Origin: an uncultured Collinsella sp.
GTDB taxonomy: Bacteria > Actinomycetota > Coriobacteriia > Coriobacteriales > Coriobacteriaceae
Assembly (NCBI GenBank): GCA_902496375.1
Contig: CABVAS010000064.1
Coordinates: 1 to 8,014 of the forward strand
DNA length: 8,014 nt
Direction of reading: 5' to 3'
Under the pieces are notes generated by a model, which did not search any database, was not told the origin of the DNA, and saw only the letters and a list, made by a program, of their open reading frames with translations. Below, piece after piece: positions 1 to 4,584 of this stretch; positions within the stretch are counted from its first letter, which is position 1; each line of letters begins with the position of its first letter. Both the position numbers and the translations under genes were made by a program.

Positions 1-261
1 ATCCTGCTCACCAGCATGGATCGCGACGGCACCAAGGCCGGCTTTGACCTGGCGCTCACCCGTGCCGTGGCGCGCGCGGTGCCGATTCCCGTCATCGCGA
101 GCGGCGGCGTGGGCACGCTCGAGCACTTTGCCGAGGGTGTGATCGAGGGCGAAGCCGACGCCGTGCTGGCGGCGAGCGTCTTTCACTTTGGAACCTTCAG
201 CATTCGCGAAGTCAAAGAGTATATGGCCTCTCAAGGTATTCCTGTGAGGCTGGACTTCTAA
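1..261 (+). CDS. hisF: Imidazole glycerol phosphate synthase cyclase subunit HisF, 3' part
   Basis: The open frame enters from the left edge and gives the last 86 residues of HisF. HisF is the (beta/alpha)8-barrel subunit that condenses ammonia, delivered by HisH, with PRFAR to form imidazole glycerol phosphate and AICAR in histidine synthesis. Visible signatures are the LLTSMDRDGTKAGFD stretch near the left edge, which carries the family's catalytic aspartate (MDRDGT). The phosphate-binding PVIASGGVG loop and the late-barrel AVLAASVFHFG segment follow. The C-terminus (REVKEYMASQGIPVRLDF) is the usual HisF ending, so only the N-terminal two thirds is missing, because of the window boundary. 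It is followed by hisI and hisE, the normal late-histidine gene order. The start and promoter lie outside the window. Confidence 0.96.
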   Translation: MLLTSMDRDGTKAGFDLALTRAVARAVPIPVIASGGVGTLEHFAEGVIEGEADAVLAASVFHFGTFSIREVKEYMASQGIPVRLDF

Positions 262-270
262 TGCTGCGGC

Positions 271-365
271 TTGCCCAGGCACCCGACCTTCCGGCTCCAA
301 CCCTTCTCGCGTACTTAAGTACGCGTCGTCGGGCTTGTCGCTCGGAATCTCGGGCACCTGGACAA
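271..365. repeat. ~95-bp imperfect palindrome in the hisF-hisI gap
   Basis: This large inverted repeat is centred on the perfect 18-bp palindrome CGCGTACTTAAGTACGCG (308-325). Outside that core the arms still pair in blocks. TTGCCCAGG at 271-279 matches CCTGGACAA at 357-365. ACCCGA at 281-286 mirrors TCGGGC at 350-355, TTCCGG mirrors TCGGAA, and CCAACCC mirrors GGGCTTG, with a few short unpaired stretches and about 3 nt of length difference. As RNA it would fold into one long hairpin with a TTAA apical loop. There is no U-tract, and transcription must continue through it to reach hisI and hisE, so it is not an ordinary terminator. It resembles a mobile or REP-like intergenic palindrome or an operon-internal RNA-processing element; that part is inference. 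Confidence 0.8.
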
Positions 366-403
366 CCCTCACCGACCTGCGAAGTTTGAATTTGGGAAGA
401 GAA

Positions 404-733
404 ATGGAAGAGATAACCGATCCTTCAAAGCTTACATACGACGCCAAGGGGCTGATTCCTTGTGTGGTTCAGCAGTATGACACCGGCGAGGTGCTTATGG
501 TTGCTTGGATGAACGAGGAGTCGGTGGGGCTGACGCTCAAGACCGGTACCACGTGGTTTTGGAGCCGCAGTCGCCAGGAGCTCTGGAACAAGGGCGCGAC
601 GAGCGGCAATATGCAGGAGGTCAAGGAGCTTTGGGCCGACTGCGATAGCGATACGCTGCTGGTCAAGGTTGACTCGCCGGGTCCGGCCTGCCATACCGGC
701 AACCGTACCTGCTTCTTTAAGAAACTCGCGTAG
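404..733 (+). CDS. hisI: Phosphoribosyl-AMP cyclohydrolase HisI
   Basis: HisI hydrolytically opens the adenine ring of phosphoribosyl-AMP to give ProFAR, the third step of histidine synthesis. The 109-residue product has the family hallmarks: LMVAWMNEES (about 31-40), WFWSRSRQELWNKGATSGN (51-69), the metal-binding WADCDSDTLL (D79, D81, D83) and the cysteine pair in PACHTGNRTCFF (C96, C103), which with C80 fits the Zn/Mg site. The ATG at 404 is chosen because GGGAAGAGA lies about 6 nt upstream and because family members begin close to this point. An in-frame TTG at 335 would add 23 residues translated from the right arm of the palindrome, and these look unlike any HisI. It is a single-domain HisI, with hisE as a separate gene 46 nt downstream rather than a HisIE fusion. 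Confidence 0.96.
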   Translation: MEEITDPSKLTYDAKGLIPCVVQQYDTGEVLMVAWMNEESVGLTLKTGTTWFWSRSRQELWNKGATSGNMQEVKELWADCDSDTLLVKVDSPGPACHTGNRTCFFKKLA

Positions 734-779
734 GGCGGGCGCTCGATTAGACGCTCGGCCAACCAGAAAGGATTGAACT

Positions 780-1097
780 ATGGGTGTGCGCACCGCAAAC
801 GTTCAGGATGGAAATATCGGTGAGACGCTGACGGGGCTCGCCGAGGTGATTCACGGCCGTCGCGACGCATCGCCGCAGGAGAGCTATACCGCTCGCCTGC
901 TGACCGACGTCGAGGACGAGCTGCTCAAGAAGCTTGCCGAGGAGGCGAGCGAGGTGATCATGGCCTGCAAGGATAACGATCACGATCACATCCGCTACGA
1001 GGCCGGCGACCTGGTCTACCACCTGCTCGTGACGCTTGAGCGCTACGGTATCACCCTCGACGAGCTAGCCGGCGAACTCAACGCCCGCCGCCACTAG
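780..1097 (+). CDS. hisE: Phosphoribosyl-ATP pyrophosphohydrolase HisE
   Basis: HisE removes pyrophosphate from phosphoribosyl-ATP to give phosphoribosyl-AMP, the substrate of the HisI encoded just upstream. The 105-residue protein is an all-alpha NTP pyrophosphatase related to MazG. The metal-binding helices carry KLAEEASEVIMA (E54, E55, E58) and YEAGDLVYHLLV (E74, D77). The length matches stand-alone HisE proteins. The ATG at 780 has GAAAGGA at 766-772 with about 7 nt spacing. It is the last gene of the plus-strand histidine run; the next gene is on the opposite strand and convergent. The stretch VIHGRRDASPQESYTARLL is the usual N-terminal HisE segment. Confidence 0.95.
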   Translation: MGVRTANVQDGNIGETLTGLAEVIHGRRDASPQESYTARLLTDVEDELLKKLAEEASEVIMACKDNDHDHIRYEAGDLVYHLLVTLERYGITLDELAGELNARRH

Positions 1098-1136
1098 TCG
1101 TTTGGGACAGTCTTTGTTGGTGTAACGGGGTCATGG

Positions 1137-1205
1137 AAGTTGCGGTGAAATAGGGACTGTTTAAGCGCTTCATCAGGCAAAACAATCCCTATTCCACCGC
1201 AACTT
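1137..1205. repeat. 69-bp inverted-repeat element, copy 1
   Basis: The arms start AAGTTGCGGTGAAATAGG at 1137 and end CCTATTCCACCGCAACTT at 1205. They pair over about 26 nt with two mismatches and enclose a loop of about 16 nt. Both mismatches are A opposite C on the plus strand, which become U-G and G-U wobbles if the minus strand is transcribed. The minus-strand RNA would therefore form an unbroken stem. A second copy in the same orientation lies at 7876-7943. Copy 1 sits between the convergent ends of hisE and the PHP gene, 39 nt after hisE and 12 nt beyond the PHP stop. It could act as a bidirectional transcription boundary, but has no U-tract on either side. Confidence 0.85.
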
Positions 1206-1217
1206 ATGAAGGGATGG

Positions 1218-2129
1218 CTAGTCGAGGGGTGTGGGTTCCCATTCGCCGGTGGGGTGGGGGATGTCGGAGGTTCGGTAGCCGCAGTCGTAGGCGTGGGCTT
1301 GTGCCTCGCGGATATTCCAGCAGATGTCGCAGGCGCGGTGCGCGTCCGAGCCAAAGGTGATGGGTACCTCGGCGTGGGCGAAGCAGCGCAACAGCCCCGT
1401 CGAGGGGTAATAGTCGTCGAGGCCCTTGCGCGGTGCGGCGGTCGAGACCTCAACGCGACGACCCGTATCGTGGGCGCATTCGGCCATCTGCTGCCAAAAC
1501 GGCGCGGGGTCAAAGTCGGGCGCAAAGCCTTCCTTCGAAAAGCGCATGACCAGGTCGGGGTGAGCCATCACATCAAAGTTGAGCGGGCTCTCGCAGGCGC
1601 GACACCAGTCATCGACATAGCGTTCCCATACACCGCGCACGCCCAAGTTTTCCCAAACATGCAGGTTAGTGTCGTCGTCGATCCAACCGCAAGGGGAATC
1701 GGGCGTATCGGGGCGAGCGACGTTTTCCGTTCCCGCCGTACTCGCGGCGCCGGCCATGATATCGCCTGGGTTGCCAATCCAATGCACACTGCCCAGGCGT
1801 ACGACGGCGCCCTGGGACCAGCGCTCAACCAAAGGCTCGCAGCCTTCGTACCAATCGCACTCAAAGCCATAGATAAGCTCGAGCTCCGGTGCGATCTGCG
1901 CGGCGAGCTTGCGGGCGTCCTCAAATGCCAGGCGATGTTCCGGCAGGTCGCCCTCGACAACCTGCACTTCGCAGTTGGCGTCCATGCTGGCGGGCAGGGT
2001 GAGATGGTCGGTCGAGACCATGACCCGACAGCCAGCGGCCGCGGCAGCTCGGACGTTTTCCTCAAACGAGGCGTGGCCGTCCGAAAACGAGGTGTGGGTG
2101 TGGCAATCGACCAGCGGGCAAGCAGACAT
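1218..2129 (-). CDS. PHP-domain phosphoesterase, probable histidinol-phosphatase (HisJ/HisK-like)
   Basis: This 303-residue protein has a complete PHP metal-site pattern. DCHTHTSFSDGH supplies H10, H12 and D17, and STDH supplies H42. GFECDW supplies E90, LGSVHW supplies H116, VMAHPDL supplies H190 and FGSDAH supplies D262 and H264. These are the ligands of the tri-metal centre in PHP phosphatases such as the HisK/HisJ histidinol-phosphatases. The neighbouring histidine genes make dephosphorylation of histidinol phosphate the best guess for its role. A polar stretch at about 118-170 between the H116 and H190 motifs resembles an insertion. The start is supported by AAAGGAG (minus strand, 2141-2135), 5 nt before the ATG. 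The gene faces the histidine operon, so it has its own promoter. Other PHP phosphoesterase activities remain possible. Confidence 0.85.
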   Translation of the reverse strand: MSACPLVDCHTHTSFSDGHASFEENVRAAAAAGCRVMVSTDHLTLPASMDANCEVQVVEGDLPEHRLAFEDARKLAAQIAPELELIYGFECDWYEGCEPLVERWSQGAVVRLGSVHWIGNPGDIMAGAASTAGTENVARPDTPDSPCGWIDDDTNLHVWENLGVRGVWERYVDDWCRACESPLNFDVMAHPDLVMRFSKEGFAPDFDPAPFWQQMAECAHDTGRRVEVSTAAPRKGLDDYYPSTGLLRCFAHAEVPITFGSDAHRACDICWNIREAQAHAYDCGYRTSDIPHPTGEWEPTPLD

Positions 2130-2161
2130 GGCAGCTCCTTTGCGTCAAGCGAATCCGCTCC

Positions 2162-2167
2162 ATTGTA
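2162..2167 (-). promoter_or_regulatory. Possible -10 element of the PHP gene
   Basis: Read on the minus strand, TACAAT lies about 33 nt upstream of the PHP start codon, a suitable distance for a -10 hexamer. No convincing -35 is found at 16-18 nt. A TTGAGA sits nearby but only 10 nt away, which is too close. The call rests on the hexamer and its position alone. Confidence 0.3.
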
Positions 2168-2259
2168 ATGGCGCAGCTCTCAACACGCCGGACACGCCGG
2201 GGGTCGAAATCGATTGGAAAGGCTGCGCGACGCGCGGTGCGGCCTCGCTTGCGCTCTCA

Positions 2260-2324
2260 AAACATGTACATCAGCCTCCAAAAGCTGCAGAAAATGACAT
2301 GTTTGGAGGCTGATGTATATGTTT
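2260..2324. repeat. Stem-loop element with 23-nt arms
   Basis: Arms at 2260-2282 (core CATCAGCCTCCAAA) and 2302-2324 (core TTTGGAGGCTGATG) are reverse complements at 22 of 23 positions, enclosing a 19-nt loop. The single mismatch is G2266 opposite T2318, a G-U wobble in plus-strand RNA, so that transcript would form a full-length stem. ATGTTTGGA also occurs as a direct repeat at 2299-2307 and 2319-2327. There is no U-tract, and it lies between divergent promoters, so a terminator role is unlikely. It is AT-richer than its surroundings and differs in sequence from the other two palindromic families in this window. A REP/MITE-like unit or a protein-binding operator is plausible. Confidence 0.8.
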
Positions 2325-2378
2325 GGATAGGGGCGAGGGCGGCGACGGACGAAAGTCACGCCTGTGCCACGTCCGATG

Positions 2379-2387
2379 TGCTAGCGT
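2379..2387 (+). promoter_or_regulatory. Possible extended -10 promoter of the larC2-yfcE-mazG operon
   Basis: TGCTAGCGT gives an extended -10 (TGn followed by TAGCGT) about 44 nt upstream of the chosen larC2 start. The same TGCTA context appears in the stronger ftsB promoter candidate at 6014-6022. No good -35 is visible at the usual spacing. Confidence 0.3.
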
Positions 2388-2430
2388 TTGGGTGGACAAA
2401 ACGAGCCCGCGCGGAAAGGATCCGGACCGT

Positions 2431-2916
2431 ATGCAATGCGATAGCACATCTCCGCTGTCTCGCGAGACCGATGCGCCCGAGACCATCGTCAAGCTGGAAT
2501 GCGACATCGACGATGCGTCGCCCGAGGTGCTCGCCTACGCCGCCGACCGTCTGCGCGGGGCGGGTGCGCGCGAGGTGCATTGGCTGCCCCTCTATTGCAA
2601 GAAAGGCCGCCCCAGCTGGCAGCTACAGGTAATCTGTGCTCACGAGGATATCGAGCGCCTGCAGACGATTATCTTTTTGGAAACCACGACCAACGGCATT
2701 CGTCGCCAGGTCATGGAGCGCGTTTGCCTGTCACGCCGCTTTGAGCGCGTAACGACGCCATGGGGCGAGGTGTCCGTTAAAGTGGCCACCCTGCCCGACG
2801 GCAGCGAGCGTGCAGCGCCCGAGTACGAGGACTGCGCCCGTCTCGCTCGCGAGCATAATGTGCCGCTCCAGCGCGTGATGCGGGCGGCCCAGAGCGCGGC
2901 ACTGCGATTTGAATAA
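2431..2916 (+). CDS. Stand-alone LarC C-terminal domain (DUF111/LarC2) protein
   Basis: The 161-residue protein matches the C-terminal part of LarC, the CTP-dependent nickel chelatase that finishes the nickel-pincer cofactor of lactate racemase. Recognisable family stretches are VKLECDIDDASPE (20-32), the basic CKKGRPSWQL (56-65), ETTTNGIRRQ (84-93) and PEYEDCARLAREH (130-142). In LarC this domain binds metal-CTP, while the larger N-terminal LarC1 part (about 250 residues) is absent here. No LarC1-like sequence lies upstream on the plus strand, so this is not the frameshifted larC1/larC2 arrangement of Lactobacillus. The ATG at 2431 follows GGAAAGGA (2413-2420) by 10 nt. A TTG at 2323 would add 36 residues with no family likeness. 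It is the first gene of a run with yfcE and mazG; its function without LarC1 is unknown. Confidence 0.85.
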   Translation: MQCDSTSPLSRETDAPETIVKLECDIDDASPEVLAYAADRLRGAGAREVHWLPLYCKKGRPSWQLQVICAHEDIERLQTIIFLETTTNGIRRQVMERVCLSRRFERVTTPWGEVSVKVATLPDGSERAAPEYEDCARLAREHNVPLQRVMRAAQSAALRFE

Positions 2917-2976
2917 CGCGGCTGGTGGCGACATCCTGCGCCTAGCCATATCAACCCCATTCGAAAGGATCTCCCC

Positions 2977-3525
2977 ATGAAATACCTCATCGCCTCCGAC
3001 ATCCACGGCTCGGCATACTGGGCCGAGCGCCTCTGCGCCGCCATCGAGTCCGAGCAGCCTGACCGCGTCGTGCTGCTGGGCGACCTGCTCTACCACGGTC
3101 CACGCAACGACCTGCCACGCGATTACGCTCCCAAGCGCGTTATCCCGCTGCTCAACGCCCTGGCCGACCGCATCATCGCGGTGCGCGGCAACTGCGACGC
3201 CGAGGTCGACCAGATGGTGCTCGACTTCCCCGTCATGGCCGACTGCGCCACGCTGTTCGACGAGACCGGCCGTGAGCTGTTCCTGACGCACGGCCATGTC
3301 TTTGGCGCCGGCATGCACAACAGCGTCGACCACGCGCCCGCGTTGCCCGAGGGCTCCGCGCTCGTCTACGGCCACACGCACATCAAGGTCAACGAGGAAA
3401 GCGCCGCGCACCCGGGCCTGTGGCTCTTCAACCCCGGCAGCGTGAGCATCCCCAAGGACGGCACGCACAGCTACGGCATCTACGAGGGCGGAGCGTTCCG
3501 CCACGTGATCCTGGAGGAGGACTAA
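2977..3525 (+). CDS. yfcE: YfcE-type metallophosphodiesterase
   Basis: This 182-residue calcineurin-like phosphoesterase is very close in length and motif layout to E. coli YfcE, a manganese-dependent phosphodiesterase active on model substrates. Metal and active-site motifs are ASDIHG (D8, H10), LLGDLLYHGPRND (D36), VRGNCDAEVDQM (N72), FLTHGH (H105, H107) and VYGHTH (H133, H135). They are followed by the characteristic FNPGSVSIPK near 151-160. No signal peptide is present, so it should be cytoplasmic. The ATG at 2977 has GAAAGGA at 2963-2969. It starts 60 nt after the larC2-like gene and ends 2 nt before mazG, so tight co-transcription with mazG is likely. The physiological substrate of YfcE proteins is not established. 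Confidence 0.93.
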   Translation: MKYLIASDIHGSAYWAERLCAAIESEQPDRVVLLGDLLYHGPRNDLPRDYAPKRVIPLLNALADRIIAVRGNCDAEVDQMVLDFPVMADCATLFDETGRELFLTHGHVFGAGMHNSVDHAPALPEGSALVYGHTHIKVNEESAAHPGLWLFNPGSVSIPKDGTHSYGIYEGGAFRHVILEED

Positions 3526-3527
3526 CC

Positions 3528-4388
3528 ATGGCGCAGCATATGGCTCAGCAAAATGCCGAGGGCTCGCGCGATCTGTCCACGCTGATAGACGCGTCGGCCG
3601 AGCTGCAGCATCTGGTGCAGACCATCTGGCGTCTGCGTCAGCCCGATGGCTGCCCGTGGGACCGCGAGCAGACGCACCGCAGCATCGGCAAGAACATGAT
3701 CGAGGAGGCCTACGAGGCGCTCGACTGCATCGAGGCGGACGACGCGGTTCACCTGCGCGAGGAACTGGGTGACGTGCTCATGCAGGTCGTGCTGCATGCG
3801 CAGATTGCTGCCGACGCCGGCGAGTTTACGCTGGCCGACGTGGCGCGCGATATCGACGCCAAGCTCATTCGCCGCCACCCGCACGTGTTTGGCGATGCGG
3901 ATGCCGAGAGCTCCGACGAGGTGCTCAAGATTTGGGACGAGATCAAGCTTGCCGAGAAAGCCGCCAAGGACAAGGCCGTGGCGGCGGGCGAGGCCGCGCC
4001 CGAGGGTCTGCTCGATGGCGTGCCCACGCATCTGCCGGCGTTGATGCAGGCGCAGAAGGTGTCACGCAAGGCGGCTGCCGTGGGCTTTGAGTGGGAGACG
4101 GTCCAGGACGTGTGGGACGAGGTTGCCGAGGAGCGTGCCGAGTTTGAGGCCGAGGCCCCTGGCTCGCCCGAGCGCGAAATGGAGTTTGGCGATCTGCTCT
4201 TTGCCCTGGTCAACGTCGCGCGCAAGGAGGGTATCGACGCCGAGAGCGCCCTGCGCGCGAGCACGGCCAAGTTTCGCCGTCGCTGGGCTGCGATGGAACA
4301 GATGGCGGCCGATGCCCACGTTGATCTTGCCGAGCTTTCGACCCATGGGCTCAACGACCTGTGGGACGCAGCAAAGGCAGGGGAGTAA
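3528..4388 (+). CDS. mazG: Nucleoside triphosphate pyrophosphohydrolase MazG
   Basis: MazG hydrolyses NTPs and dNTPs to monophosphates and pyrophosphate; family members clear damaged nucleotides and can modulate ppGpp. The 286-residue protein has two tandem MazG domains. The N-terminal one contains LRQPDGCPWDREQTH (36-50), the metal-binding helix MIEEAYEALD (E59, E60, E63), REELGDVLMQVVLHAQI (77-93) and KLIRRHPHVFG (112-122). The C-terminal one contains LDGVPTHLPALMQAQKVSRKAA, VAEERAEFE (199-207), EFGDLLFALVNVARK (219-233) and KFRRRW. The domains are joined by an Ala/Lys/Glu-rich linker. The ATG at 3528 follows GGAGGAGGA by 6 nt; a second ATG at 3540 is too far from that site. The ribosome-binding site lies inside the end of yfcE, suggesting coupled translation. 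A terminator follows directly. Confidence 0.95.
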   Translation: MAQHMAQQNAEGSRDLSTLIDASAELQHLVQTIWRLRQPDGCPWDREQTHRSIGKNMIEEAYEALDCIEADDAVHLREELGDVLMQVVLHAQIAADAGEFTLADVARDIDAKLIRRHPHVFGDADAESSDEVLKIWDEIKLAEKAAKDKAVAAGEAAPEGLLDGVPTHLPALMQAQKVSRKAAAVGFEWETVQDVWDEVAEERAEFEAEAPGSPEREMEFGDLLFALVNVARKEGIDAESALRASTAKFRRRWAAMEQMAADAHVDLAELSTHGLNDLWDAAKAGE

Positions 4389-4392
4389 GACT

Positions 4393-4438
4393 GCGGGAAC
4401 GACGGGCTGACACGCCTCATCGTTCCCGCTAAATTTTT
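4393..4438 (+). terminator. Rho-independent terminator after mazG
   Basis: A perfect 10-bp stem, GCGGGAACGA (4393-4402) with TCGTTCCCGC (4420-4429), encloses a 17-nt loop that can itself form a short GGC/GCC stem. It is followed by TAAATTTTT. It begins 4 nt after the mazG stop codon and separates the larC2-yfcE-mazG operon from eno. Confidence 0.9.
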
Positions 4439-4459
4439 CGAAAATCAAGTGTATCCCTC

Positions 4460-4504
4460 GGCTAACTTAGGGCATAATGCAAAAAGTGCGACAAGGCTAA
4501 CTTA
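4460..4504. repeat. 10-bp direct repeat flanking the eno -10
   Basis: GGCTAACTTA occurs at 4460-4469 and again at 4495-4504, 35 bp apart, one copy just upstream and one downstream of the CATAAT hexamer. The second copy ends in the A of a possible leader-ORF start codon. The placement would suit a regulator binding both sides of the promoter, but no known operator is recognised. Confidence 0.5.
4473..4478 (+). promoter_or_regulatory. Probable -10 element of the eno promoter
   Basis: CATAAT matches five of six positions of the TATAAT consensus and lies just after the mazG terminator, in the only AT-rich stretch before eno. It implies a 5' leader of roughly 95 nt. The -35 region at 17 nt spacing (TGTATC) is weak. 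Confidence 0.5.
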
Positions 4505-4584
4505 TGAACCTGCGCGCCTCTACAGCGTGCAAGCCGCGTCGCCAAGCATTCAACCCGTTTCCAAGTGAGAGGGAGACAACATGA
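4504..4584 (+). CDS. Possible 26-codon leader peptide overlapping the eno start
   Basis: An ATG at 4504 opens a 26-codon frame, starting MNLRASTACK, that runs to a TGA at 4582-4584. The stop overlaps the eno start codon in an ATGA, the classic arrangement for translational coupling. AAGG lies 7 nt before the ATG and is a modest ribosome-binding site. The peptide is basic and matches no family I recognise. It would lie wholly in the eno 5' leader if the -10 at 4473 is correct. A stop-free frame of this length is not rare by chance and the overlap depends only on frame, so it may be fortuitous. Confidence 0.35.
   Translation: MNLRASTACKPRRQAFNPFPSERETT

Larger units (their letters stand above)
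2130..2430. other. Divergent intergenic region, PHP gene / larC2-like gene
   Basis: These 301 bp separate two divergently transcribed genes and show no convincing coding frame. They contain the PHP ribosome-binding site and possible -10 on the minus strand, and a tandem 9-bp repeat ACACGCCGG twice at 2183-2200. A strong stem-loop follows at 2260-2324, then a short CGGACG/CGTCCG inverted repeat around 2346-2375, and a possible plus-strand extended -10 at 2379-2387. The remainder is unassigned. Confidence 0.6.

Noticed and set aside
1137..1205. Repeats read as CRISPR
   Set aside because: There are only two dispersed copies 6.7 kb apart, without regular spacers or cas genes.
1206..2168. Long plus-strand open frame opposite the PHP gene
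   Set aside because: Its product resembles no family, is Val/Gly/Arg-rich as expected from an antisense GC-rich frame, and it covers a clear PHP gene with a full set of metal ligands on the other strand.
2183..2200. Tandem 9-bp repeat ACACGCCGG x2
   Set aside because: Two units of a GC-rich 9-mer are too little to support a function; mentioned only as part of the intergenic description.
2130..2430. Possible upstream larC1 with programmed frameshift
   Set aside because: No frame here shows LarC1-like sequence, and the region is short and non-coding in character.
3420..3527. Upstream in-frame start for mazG inside yfcE
   Set aside because: It would overlap yfcE and add an Arg/Gln-rich out-of-frame translation of it; the ATG at 3528 has an excellent ribosome-binding site.
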